The position numbers and the translations under genes are program-made. A stretch of DNA of 37,400 nucleotides from Terriglobia bacterium (GTDB taxonomy: Bacteria; Acidobacteriota; Terriglobia; Terriglobales; Acidobacteriaceae), in NCBI GenBank assembly GCA_021324365.1, contig JAJPJE010000013.1, positions 1-37,400 of the forward strand. The letters are read 5' to 3'. How positions within the stretch are numbered: the first letter of the stretch is position 1; every line of letters begins with the position of its first letter. Positions 6,374 to 14,134 of this stretch are shown piece after piece. The notes below the pieces were generated by a model. That model had not been told where the DNA came from. It was given only the letters and a program-made list of their open reading frames with translations, and did not search any database.

Positions 6374-6943
6374 TCAGGAAGAGGGGCTGCTGCGGGAAGA
6401 GGATCTCTTGCGCGAGCGCCTGGTGAACAGCGGAGCACCCCAGGCTCCGATCGCCAGCAACGATCCGAATAGGACGACCGCATCAATACTGGAACGTCCT
6501 TCGCGGGCCCAATACACATCACGGAGATTCAGCCAGAGGGCAAATTCATCCAGTGTGAGCGCCGCGCCCGCGCCGTAGAGCAGCGACATCAGGCGGCTCA
6601 TCAAGACCGAAGAGCGGCCCTCGCCGGTGCCGATGTCGATGAGCCAGCCGTAGCCGACAGCAAGCAGCAGCAGAATTCCCCAAACCAAGTGATGAATGTG
6701 GCGTCCTCCCATGCTGACGTCGTGGAACGGACCGATATTGTGGCGAATGGAATAAGTGAGTAGCCGAACGCCACCGAAGGTGAGAAAAAACGCCACGGAT
6801 GCGATAAATAGCCTGCGACGCGGACGATCCGGGATACGCTCGTGCAGCACGGCGCCAAACGGCGTTCGATGCAGCACGGTCATCAGCACGACTACTACGA
6901 ACGCAGCAATCAGGAACACGATCCAGGCACCAATCCAGTGCAT
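6374..6943 (-). CDS. Conserved multipass membrane protein
   Basis: A 189-residue hypothetical inner-membrane protein with about five hydrophobic segments: residues 3-24, 47-65, 82-102, 115-135 and 155-172. It has a conserved-looking polar block HIHHLVWG next to a membrane segment and an acidic block TLDEFALWLNLRDVYWAREG. The C-terminus is very rich in Arg and Ser. I have seen similar HIHH / LDEFALWL membrane proteins annotated only as hypothetical, so no function is proposed. A TAGAAT -10-like box (6955-6950) lies only 6 nt before the ATG, with no clear Shine-Dalgarno, so the message may be leaderless. Confidence 0.75.
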   Translation of the reverse strand: MHWIGAWIVFLIAAFVVVVLMTVLHRTPFGAVLHERIPDRPRRRLFIASVAFFLTFGGVRLLTYSIRHNIGPFHDVSMGGRHIHHLVWGILLLLAVGYGWLIDIGTGEGRSSVLMSRLMSLLYGAGAALTLDEFALWLNLRDVYWAREGRSSIDAVVLFGSLLAIGAWGAPLFTRRSRKRSSSRSSPSS

Positions 6944-7017
6944 GGACAGATTCTATGCTGGCGAACCGAGCGATTTACAGCGTTCCCAGCTCCCACCTTC
7001 TTTGCGCGTGGCGGAAA

Positions 7018-7527
7018 TCAAAAAATCTGAGCAACTTTGGTATGTTTCGGATAGTTCCCCATGATCTTGAACAAGAACCGATGAAAACGGTGAAAGCTTC
7101 TCACCGGTTGCAGGAACATGAACGGGCACTGTCCAGGAATTACTTCCATCCCATGACTGCGGCAGAATTCGACCGCCTCGGGTGTAACCGCGCCCTGGCC
7201 TCCGCCGCGATACATCCAGATGTACTTGATGCCGGCTTCGGTGCAGTCGCGCACCACGGTGTTCGTGACGGCAGGTGAAGTGAGCAGCAGTGCGGCATCA
7301 GGCGCGGGTTGAATGTCCTGCACGCGAGAGAAACAGCGCCGTCCCAGGATCTCGGCTGCTTTCGGATTGACCGGCATGACGTCGTATCCACGACGACTGA
7401 ATTCTTCCAACAGATCGAACAACAGTGATGTCTCGCGCGAACGCTCGCGGGGCATCCCGACGAAAGCGATACGCTTTTGAGCAAAGAAGTTGTCGATTGC
7501 ATTCAGGGAGACGTTCGGCTTTCCCAT
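7018..7527 (-). CDS. CoA-binding domain protein (YccU-like)
   Basis: A 169-residue Rossmann-fold protein of the CoA_binding_2 family. The N-terminal KRIAFVGMPRERSRET loop, then GYDVMPVNPKAAEILGRRCF and PDAALLLTSPAVTNTVVRDC, follow the pattern of stand-alone succinyl-CoA-synthetase-like CoA-binding domains. A conserved GQCPFMFL block lies near the C-terminus. These proteins bind coenzyme A; the physiological partner is generally unknown. The last 20 residues (RSFHRFHRFLFKIMGNYPK) are basic and aromatic. The gene is monocistronic, with 74 nt to the neighbour on the left and 135 nt to the one on the right. Confidence 0.88.
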   Translation of the reverse strand: MGKPNVSLNAIDNFFAQKRIAFVGMPRERSRETSLLFDLLEEFSRRGYDVMPVNPKAAEILGRRCFSRVQDIQPAPDAALLLTSPAVTNTVVRDCTEAGIKYIWMYRGGGQGAVTPEAVEFCRSHGMEVIPGQCPFMFLQPVRSFHRFHRFLFKIMGNYPKHTKVAQIF

Positions 7528-7662
7528 AAAACCCTCGCGCGAATCTGAGATTTATCCATTAAGAACGCGAATGACGGTGGAAGTCTGTGACGGGAGTTAC
7601 GAGTTTTCGGCAACTCGGCACACGCCACAATTCCGAACGCCCGATTACCTCTGGACACTCGG

Positions 7663-7935
7663 TTACCGCTTTCTTCTCTTCGCGTCCACCTTCTGCCAGT
7701 ACTGGAATTCGTGCGCGTAGAGTTCTCCGCCGAGATCCGATAGATGCCGCTCCATGCGAGATTGCGCATCGGCAATTGCACGGTTGTAGACCAATGGCCC
7801 AAGCTCTTCGAGAAAGAAATTCAGCAGCAATCCGGCGGCAAGATCGCCAATCGGTTGGGGCATGTTTTCCTCGAAGTACCGCTTGATCGACACGACCGCC
7901 TGTGCCCGTGTGTCCTTTGAGATTTCAAGGTCCAT
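7663..7935 (-). CDS. DUF2164 family protein
   Basis: A 90-residue protein matching DUF2164 over its whole length: an N-terminal helix ending SIKRYFEENMPQPIGDLAAGLLLNFFLEELGPLVYNRAIADAQ, then a second helical part. The family is small, widespread and of unknown function. ATG at 7935 is preceded by GGGAGGA at good spacing, so the start is secure. The last residues are strongly basic (DAKRRKR). It is separated from its neighbours by more than 130 nt on each side. Confidence 0.9.
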   Translation of the reverse strand: MDLEISKDTRAQAVVSIKRYFEENMPQPIGDLAAGLLLNFFLEELGPLVYNRAIADAQSRMERHLSDLGGELYAHEFQYWQKVDAKRRKR

Positions 7936-8079
7936 TGAGCGAAATCCTCCCAGGGTATGCGATTTGTCAGGATAAGGGTTCCTCAGTCGTTCTTCTTCGA
8001 AAAACGCCCTGTCAGCAATCTGCGTGGCGCGGAAGCGCCGCTTTTCTCCGCCCCCGGCGCAGAAAAATCTGAGATTTAC

Positions 8080-8457
8080 TCAACCGGCAACTTTCCAGAA
8101 TGGGCGGCCTTTAGGATCGTATTCGATGTGGATATGTTGCGCAGTGGTCGCGGGCGTGGCGCCAGCAGCTTCCCAGATGACGTCAAAACCCAATGGCGTC
8201 AGTAGAGACTTGAGTGTGTTGAAGATCTCGGTGCGCTCGGCGGGATTGAGTTGGAGCGTACGAATGTCGACGGCGCGTCCCGCGAGGTGGAGGGAGCCGG
8301 GATTATGGTGTCCGTCGAAGGCGGAGGTGATCACACAATCTTTGCACAACGTGGAATAGGCTTGTGCGGCGACGCCAAGCGCAAACAGTATATGCGGGTC
8401 GAGAGGATAATTCGGGTCGGCGACGCGGACAGAGGGGTTTTTCAGCAGTAGTGACAA
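8080..8457 (-). CDS. M15-like (D-Ala-D-Ala carboxypeptidase fold) peptidase domain
   Basis: A 125-residue protein with the metal-site signature of M15-type peptidoglycan peptidases: TSAFDGHHNPGSLHLAGRAVD gives H57 and D64, and QHIHIEYDP gives H108/H110. Such enzymes cleave D-Ala-containing cross-bridges or stem peptides and include phage endolysin domains. There is no signal peptide or membrane segment, so either it is exported by a partner, acts at lysis, or is a phage-derived remnant; no holin or phage gene is adjacent. The start is TTG at 8457, chosen because AGGAG sits 7 nt upstream. Confidence 0.72.
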   Translation of the reverse strand: MSLLLKNPSVRVADPNYPLDPHILFALGVAAQAYSTLCKDCVITSAFDGHHNPGSLHLAGRAVDIRTLQLNPAERTEIFNTLKSLLTPLGFDVIWEAAGATPATTAQHIHIEYDPKGRPFWKVAG

Positions 8458-9001
8458 AAAGGTCTCCTGTTAATGAGAGCGTTGCTGTAGCGACATTGGT
8501 CTGCGGTGCACTTTCCGGCACCCTCTCCCCTTTTTTAAAAATCTGGAAAACACGACGGTTACGGAGGCGATTTCCGCAAAATCTAGAACCCATTGGAAGC
8601 AAAGCGGAAAATCCAGAAAGCAAGGAAGTTGTCAGTTGCTACAAGTAAAGCAGAAGAAGCTGTACTTCTACTTTAAGAATAGCAGACTGAGGAGCAGTTA
8701 GCTGACAGTTGTCGGAAATTTATTTCCACTTCGGCATGAGGCAGTTACAGCGATTTTGCGGTATCGGAGGTCTTGACAGCGTTTTTGCACGCCAGGAGAA
8801 AAACCCAGGCGTATAGATGCCTTTCCGAGTCGGCACGGGATGATCAAATTCGGCGCGGCTGAGGGGCGACAAAAGAACTCGAAAATTCAGATTCCTCGGG
8901 GACTGAAGTCCTCTCGGAATGACATAAAAAAGAACTTCGGTCGGCGCAGTTGAAGCTGCACCCCTTCAAAACAACTGTCAGTCGCATTTTTTCGCAACCC
9001 T
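8458..9001. other. Intergenic region with a dispersed hairpin repeat, no supported gene
   Basis: No credible coding frame. The right half holds a hairpin at 8891-8920: ATTCC pairs with GGAAT on the outside and GGACT with AGTCC inside. The text looks like a common acidobacterial intergenic repeat. The left half (8520-8760) is AT-richer and may hold promoters, but I see no convincing -35/-10 pair. Confidence 0.5.
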
Positions 9002-10261
9002 TCAGGCAACGGATCGTGGTCTCATTTCCACCACCCGACCCGGAGGCAGCGGGCGCTTGCGAGCCAGGATTGGCAGGAGCAGTGCCACCAGAACTACGAC
9101 ATTCAGCACATGAACCGCGGGGGCATAAATACCGGTTGTTTGCCGCACGTGCGCGATGAGGATCGGGGACGGAATGGCGCCCGCTCCCCATGCCAGCAGA
9201 ATCCATCCGTAAATGCCGCCCATGAATTTGGGTCCGAAGAAGTCGGCCGTAAACGAAGGCATTACGCCGAAGCCGCCGCCATAGCACAGGCCAACCAATG
9301 CCACGCAAACAGAAAATGTTGAGGCACTATGCGCAGTCACAAGAAAGAAGAACACCACGACTTGGATGGCATATAGGAGGAAGTACGTCATCGCGCGGCC
9401 GATATAGTCCGAAACCCAGGCCCAGAACACACGACCGAGGGCATTGAAGATGGAGATCAGCCCAACGACGCCGGCGGCAGCGAGGGTGCTCAGGCCTGCA
9501 ATCTGCTGGGCCATCGGCGAAGCCTGGCTAATGATCATGATTCCTGCGGAGACGTTCAGGAAGAGCATGATCCAGAGAAGCCAGAACTGCCACGTCCGCA
9601 TGGCTTGGCTTACAGTGAAATCGATTGTCGTTGCGGCACGCGCAACTGCTGACGTAGGCTTCCATCCCGGAAGCGTCCAGCCAGCGGGTGGGTTGACGTA
9701 AAACTGTGCCGAAGCAACGACAAGAATGAAGTAGGCCACGCCAAGAGACGCGAATGTGACCGGGATTCCGTAGGCGACAATCTCGCGCGCAGCAATCGGA
9801 CTCATCACGAGTGCGCCTGCGCCGTAACCGCAGACAGCAATTCCGGTCATCAGGCCGCGTCGATCGGGGAACCATTTCGCAATCGTTGCAATGGGCGTAA
9901 TGTAGCCCATACCCATGCCGATTCCCGCGATCACTCCGTAACCAGCATAGAGAAGTGGCAGCGAATGGCTACTCGCAGCCCATGCTGCGACCAGATATCC
10001 AACACCATAGAGCACGCCAGCTACGGTGGCGACCTTACGAGGACCCACACGGTCCATCCACAATCCACCGATCACTGTGCCTACGCCGAGGAAGGCAACG
10101 GAAAGCGTGAATGTGAGTGAAACCTGCGTCAGCGGCCAGTGATTTGTCCCGACCAGAGGCTTCACGAAAACACTCCAGCCGTAAACGGCACCTAAACAAA
10201 TCTGCATGACGACAGCGGCAACTGCGATGGTCCAACGATTGGGAATCTTGTGCTCTGCCAC
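9002..10261 (-). CDS. OFA-family MFS transporter (oxalate/formate antiporter type)
   Basis: A 419-residue inner-membrane carrier with about 12 transmembrane segments and OFA-family features: AVYGWSVFVKPLV near the N-terminus, GGLWMDRVGPRKVA (the MFS loop 2-3 motif), a glycine-rich GYGVIAGIGMGMGYITPIATIAKWFPDRRGL, and the second-half counterpart FWAWVSDYIGRAMTYF. OFA members exchange small carboxylates such as oxalate, formate or monocarboxylates; the substrate cannot be read from sequence. GTG at 10261 follows TAGGAG with about 7 nt spacing. It is monocistronic, without oxalate-degradation genes nearby, so oxalate exchange itself is uncertain. Confidence 0.88.
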   Translation of the reverse strand: MAEHKIPNRWTIAVAAVVMQICLGAVYGWSVFVKPLVGTNHWPLTQVSLTFTLSVAFLGVGTVIGGLWMDRVGPRKVATVAGVLYGVGYLVAAWAASSHSLPLLYAGYGVIAGIGMGMGYITPIATIAKWFPDRRGLMTGIAVCGYGAGALVMSPIAAREIVAYGIPVTFASLGVAYFILVVASAQFYVNPPAGWTLPGWKPTSAVARAATTIDFTVSQAMRTWQFWLLWIMLFLNVSAGIMIISQASPMAQQIAGLSTLAAAGVVGLISIFNALGRVFWAWVSDYIGRAMTYFLLYAIQVVVFFFLVTAHSASTFSVCVALVGLCYGGGFGVMPSFTADFFGPKFMGGIYGWILLAWGAGAIPSPILIAHVRQTTGIYAPAVHVLNVVVLVALLLPILARKRPLPPGRVVEMRPRSVA

Positions 10262-10649
10262 ACCGAACTCCTACATACCAGACGCAAATTGGATGCCGGC
10301 ATCCTAACGGGAGTGGTGCGGACCGCTTATACCTACACACGCAGGGAGGAGGAAGGTTCGACTTTGGATTGGTCACCAGTGCTGCGGTGATCATCGTAGT
10401 GATAAGACCAAGATTTCGCGCGAGTTATCCCAGCACTCTTATTTGTTATCCGGCAGATCACCTGTTCATCCAATCAGTATCTGACGTTAACGATTTTGAA
10501 CGATGTACGTCTATCCAAAAGACACGGACCGTTGACCTGCGGAGGGTTGATGACCAAGGTACAACACCTCATTGTTGAGTAGCTTTCATCACGCAGTAAT
10601 CAAGATCGGATATTCTGGAACTGAGCTAAACACGAAAAAGAGAGTCGAT
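10262..10649. other. Divergent intergenic region
   Basis: Separates the MFS gene (minus) from the STAS gene (plus). No coding frame with recognisable content. A TATTCT hexamer at 10611-10616 could be a -10 box for the STAS gene, but there is no matching -35. Nothing else is evident. Confidence 0.4.
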
Positions 10650-11030
10650 ATGAACTGGGCAGCAAAGAGGAGGAAGGTTGTGCAACTGCATCTGGAAACA
10701 CACTTTTACGGAGAAGCTGCCGTCGTGGACTGCAGCGGACGCCTGGTGTTTAAAGCAGAAGCGCAGGCGCTCTGTGATCGTGTTACAGAGCTGCTGCGAA
10801 ATTATCGCGCCGTGGTGATTAACCTTAACGGAGTGAACGCCACTGACGGCGCTGGTCTGGGCTCGATTGCGGCTTGCGTAGAGAAAGCACAGGAGGCGGG
10901 CCGAATATTGATGTGGTGTGAACTGCAGCGGGAGGTTCGGCGTCTGCTCGAGTTAACTGGCATGGCACGCGTGCTGGAAATTTACAACAGCGAGGCAGAA
11001 GCCCTGGAGGCATGCCGAGTCGCCGCATAG
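10650..11030 (+). CDS. STAS-domain protein (anti-sigma factor antagonist type)
   Basis: A 126-residue single STAS domain: an N-terminal strand region (LETHFYGEAAVVDCSGRLVF), then YRAVVINLNGVNATDGAGLGSIAACVEKAQ and LMWCELQREVRRLLELTGM. In SpoIIAA-like proteins the loop carries a phosphorylatable serine in D-S-S-G-L-G. Here it reads D66-G-A-G-L-G, so neither serine is present and kinase-type regulation at that site is unlikely. The start is taken at ATG 10650, where STAS homology begins, although the Shine-Dalgarno (AGAGAG) is weak. No anti-sigma or sigma gene is adjacent. Confidence 0.85.
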   Translation: MNWAAKRRKVVQLHLETHFYGEAAVVDCSGRLVFKAEAQALCDRVTELLRNYRAVVINLNGVNATDGAGLGSIAACVEKAQEAGRILMWCELQREVRRLLELTGMARVLEIYNSEAEALEACRVAA

Positions 11031-11051
11031 GTTCTACTCCAAACGCAGGAA

Positions 11052-11082
11052 AGGCGTCCGAAAATGGACGCCTTTTTCTTTT
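11052..11082 (+). terminator. Strong Rho-independent terminator after the STAS gene
   Basis: AGGCGTCC (11052-11059) pairs perfectly with GGACGCCT (11066-11073) around a 6-nt loop, followed by TTTTCTTTT. It lies 21 nt after the stop codon. Confidence 0.93.
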
Positions 11083-11213
11083 GCGACTTAAGGATTGCTC
11101 CCTTCGTAACCACCAAAGGTGATTCTCATCGCTGCTCTTTTGTGACATAAAGCATGATGCGCGGAGGTGTCGAAAACACCACTCCGCTGAACGTTGTAAT
11201 CGGGGTGCGCGCG

Positions 11214-13169
11214 ATGCGAGCTATGAAGGTTTTCTTTGCCTGCTTGTTGTTCACAGCAGCGTTGTGCGTGCGCAGCAATGCACAGGATGCAGGAAACGAC
11301 GAGCGCATCCTCAGCTACGACAGCCAGATCACCGTGCACGATGACGCATCGATGGTAGTGGTGGAAACCATCAAGGTTCGTGCGCTCGGAATCAAGATCA
11401 TTCATGGCATCTATCGCGATTTTCCGACTCGTTATAAAGATCCAGACGGGAACCGCTACCGGGTACCCTTCAGCGTTATCAACGTAATGCGGGATGGGAC
11501 GCCGGAGCAATACCGGGTCGAAAGCATTCAAAACGGCAAGCGCGTCATTATCGGGCGCAAGAATGCGGTGCTGGCACCAGGCGAATACGTTTACCAGATC
11601 ACATATCAAACGGCGCGCCAGATTGGCTTCTTCGCAGATCACGACGAACTGTACTGGAATGTCACTGGCAACGGCTGGCTATTTCCAATTGATCACGCCA
11701 CCGCGACGGTGACGTTGCCGGCTGCGATTCCCCGGCGCGTTGTAGAGACTTACGCATACACGGGACCAGTCGGTTACACCGGTCGTGATTTTGCAGCTTC
11801 GAAATTGGCGAACGATGACTTATTCTTCGAAACGAAAGCGCCTCTGCGTCCGGGAGATGGATTAACGATCGTGGCGTGGTGGGACAAGGGGTATCTGCAG
11901 CCGCCCAGTTCCGATGCAGAGCGGTATTTCTGGCTCCAGGATAATGCAACGAGCATTGCTGGTTTCGTCGGACTAGCGCTGGTATTGCTGTACCAGATCG
12001 TTACCTGGTTCATGGTCGGCAAAGACCCCCGCCCAGGGACAATCGTGCCACGATATTTACCGCCGGATAATCTCTCGCCTGCAGGCGTGCGCGAAGTGGT
12101 AAAGATGGGGTTCGACAACCGCTGCTTCGCGGCGGAGATCGTCAGCATGGCGGGGAAAGGTTTTCTTCGCATCGAGCAGGATGAAAGCGGCAAGTACACA
12201 CTTACGAAGACGAACAATCCGGTCGCCGCAAGGAAGTTGAGCGACGAAGAAAACCTGATTGCCCAGGGGCTGTTTCCGGCCAATATGCGCGTGCTGCTGT
12301 CGCCAGCGAATCACGCCATGATTTCCGGCACAATCGCGTCGTTGAAGAGACTGTTGAGCACGAAGCTGGAGAAGATCTACTTTGTCCGCAACAGCAGGTA
12401 TCTGATCCCGAGCGTCATTCTTTCCGCAGCGGCCTTCATTGCGATGCTGCTGTTCGCCGACGGCGACCTCAGGCCGGTCGCCGCATTCATGTCCGTATGG
12501 CTGAGCATCTGGACGGTAGCGGTGGCTGCGTTGTCGCTGGCGGTGCTCAATTTGTGGAAGACCGTGCTAAAGAGCAAGCAGCCAAAGCCGGCCTTATCCG
12601 CGGGCGCCGCGCTCTTTCTGAGCTTGTTTGCATTGCCGTTTCTCGCCGGGGAGTTCTTCGGAATCGCAATGCTTGCAAATGCGACCTCGGCAATGTCGGT
12701 CATGATCATGGCCGTCATAGCTGCCTCGAATTGCGTGTATCACGAACTGCTGAAAGCACCTACGCATCTTGGCCGATATGCGCTGGATCAGATCGAAGGG
12801 TTCAAGATGTTTCTCGCGGCGACGGAAGAAGACCAGATCAAGCGACTGGCGCCAGTAAATTGGAATCTTGAAACCTATAACAAGTTTCTGCCGTATGCGG
12901 TTGCGCTCGATATAGAGGAGGAGTGGACAGCCAAGTTCAACAATCAACTTGCGGCGGCGATGTCGGCAGGCGTGTCATCGGCGGGGGGAGTGGTAACTGC
13001 CAGTTCCGTGGCGGCAGCGGTGAGCACTCCATCCATGACATCGGCTATTGGCGATGCATTGACCTCGGCAATTTCCAGTTCCGCCAGCACACCGGGATCG
13101 AGTTCCGGAGCGGGTGGTGGCGGCTCGTCCGGCGGCGGTGGTGGAGGAGGAGGCGGAGGAGGGTGGTAG
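11214..13169 (+). CDS. DUF2207 membrane protein with poly-glycine tail
   Basis: A protein of about 651 residues anchored in the cell envelope. Order: signal peptide (KVFFACLLFTAALCVRSNAQ); an extracytoplasmic DUF2207 domain with DSQITVHDDASMVVVETI and IIHGIYRDFPTRY; a transmembrane segment around residue 245 (SIAGFVGLALVLLYQIVTWF); a cytoplasmic part with DNRCFAAEIVSMAGKGFLRI; two to four more membrane segments (about 400-500); then GLDIEEEW-like sequence and a C-terminal tail of glycine and serine ending GGGGW. This layout is typical of DUF2207; function is unknown. ATG 11214 is chosen as closest to the signal peptide; ATG 11223 is possible. Neither has a strong ribosome site. Confidence 0.88.
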   Translation: MRAMKVFFACLLFTAALCVRSNAQDAGNDERILSYDSQITVHDDASMVVVETIKVRALGIKIIHGIYRDFPTRYKDPDGNRYRVPFSVINVMRDGTPEQYRVESIQNGKRVIIGRKNAVLAPGEYVYQITYQTARQIGFFADHDELYWNVTGNGWLFPIDHATATVTLPAAIPRRVVETYAYTGPVGYTGRDFAASKLANDDLFFETKAPLRPGDGLTIVAWWDKGYLQPPSSDAERYFWLQDNATSIAGFVGLALVLLYQIVTWFMVGKDPRPGTIVPRYLPPDNLSPAGVREVVKMGFDNRCFAAEIVSMAGKGFLRIEQDESGKYTLTKTNNPVAARKLSDEENLIAQGLFPANMRVLLSPANHAMISGTIASLKRLLSTKLEKIYFVRNSRYLIPSVILSAAAFIAMLLFADGDLRPVAAFMSVWLSIWTVAVAALSLAVLNLWKTVLKSKQPKPALSAGAALFLSLFALPFLAGEFFGIAMLANATSAMSVMIMAVIAASNCVYHELLKAPTHLGRYALDQIEGFKMFLAATEEDQIKRLAPVNWNLETYNKFLPYAVALDIEEEWTAKFNNQLAAAMSAGVSSAGGVVTASSVAAAVSTPSMTSAIGDALTSAISSSASTPGSSSGAGGGGSSGGGGGGGGGGGW

Positions 13170-13419
13170 GAAGGCAGAAGTTCGAAGCGGGAAGTAAGAA
13201 AGTGAGAGAAACGAAAGCCTTAAGTAGCTGAATCGTTAGTTTTTACTTGGTACTTCGTAGTTGGTATTTGCGGTACTTTCGCTGTTTGTCCTTCCGTACA
13301 TGTACCGGACTCTTCGGTAATCTGGCTGAAATTTCACAGCAAGGTAACCTAAAGCTTCATATTCGGCGGATGCGCTGAAGTGTTCGCCTTGCCAGCCGCT
13401 TGCCTGTCGAGAGGAACTG
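13170..13419. other. Intergenic region with purine-rich repeat tract
   Basis: Begins directly after the DUF2207 stop with a GAAG/GAAGT-rich tract (about 13170-13225) resembling the tract at 16010-16056. At 13240-13275 the complementary style appears (tacttggtacttcgtagttg). A perfect palindrome GTACATGTAC is at 13296-13305, upstream of the PilZ gene. No gene seen. Confidence 0.5.
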
Positions 13420-13806
13420 ATGTCAGAGAGAGGAACGGTATACGCTCCCCGAGGTACTTCGGAGAGCCTCGTCAACACGCGACGCTGGAAGCGTTATAAG
13501 CTCGACGTTCCCGTGCGCGTCATTGTTCATACGCGGATGAAGACCAAGATTGTGGATGCTCGCGGCAACGAACTCAACGAAGGCGGCTTGTGCATTGCTG
13601 CTGGGGTGGAGTTGCAAATTGGGGACCGCGTGGACGTTGAATTTACGCCACCCTATTCTGGAGAACCGGTTCGTGCGCGTGCCGATGTTAAAGATCGCAA
13701 CGGCTACAGCTACGGCATGGAATTTGTAGTTTTGGATTCCGACGATATTGAGAATGTGATGCAAATCCGGGCCGCTCTGCAAGGAATGGGAAAACTGATC
13801 ACGTAA
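13420..13806 (+). CDS. PilZ-domain protein
   Basis: A 128-residue single PilZ domain, the usual cyclic di-GMP receptor fold. The first arginine motif RxxxR is present at R21-R25 (RRWKRYKLDVPVRV). The second motif, normally (D/N)xSxxG, reads E51-L-N-E-G-G, so the acidic/amide and serine positions are both changed. The remainder, IGDRVDVEFTPPYSGEPVRARADVKDRNGYSYGMEFVVLD, fits the beta-barrel. The ATG at 13420 has GAGAGGA upstream at proper spacing. Cyclic di-GMP binding is therefore plausible but weakened; the domain could also be a non-binding PilZ adaptor. It is monocistronic. Confidence 0.85.
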   Translation: MSERGTVYAPRGTSESLVNTRRWKRYKLDVPVRVIVHTRMKTKIVDARGNELNEGGLCIAAGVELQIGDRVDVEFTPPYSGEPVRARADVKDRNGYSYGMEFVVLDSDDIENVMQIRAALQGMGKLIT

Positions 13807-13831
13807 CCGCTTCCGTCATGTGCTCCGACTC

Positions 13832-13888
13832 GGCGCCCAGCGTGGGTGCCTCAGGCTGATAACAAACTTGAATGTCTTCCCTCAGCCT
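13832..13888. repeat. Nested inverted repeats after the PilZ gene
   Basis: GGCGCCCA (13832-13839) can pair with TGGGTGCC (13843-13850) with one G-T pair, and AGGCTGA (13853-13859) with TCAGCCT (13882-13888). They start 26 nt after the PilZ stop, without a T-tract. Confidence 0.5.
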
Positions 13889-13917
13889 AAAGCGGCTCCG
13901 AAATGAATTGGCTCTTC

Positions 13918-13990
13918 GGCGCACCTGAAGGTGCGCCCTTCAAAATACGGCCTTCTCAGCAATCTGAGCGCCCAGCTTTGGGCGCCTTTT
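13918..13990 (+). terminator. Two hairpins, the second a Rho-independent terminator
   Basis: GGCGCACCT-ga-AGGTGCGCC (13918-13937) is a 9-bp perfect stem of the type dispersed in acidobacterial intergenic DNA. GCGCCCA-gctt-TGGGCGC (13968-13985) follows and ends in CTTTT, a standard intrinsic terminator in the plus direction. The stretch 13991-14134 holds TTTGAC-n8-GTCAAA (14016-14035), a possible operator or -35 region for the symporter. Confidence 0.7.
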
Positions 13991-14134
13991 GCTTTGCGTG
14001 GTGGACTCGCTACGGTTTGACATCGGCAGGTCAAATCTGACAACGTGTGAGCCACCCTGCGAACCGCTATAGAGCAGTTAAGGACGCGCACCAATCACCG
14101 TGCTCGCGACGGTTCCGGGTCATAATAGGACGCC

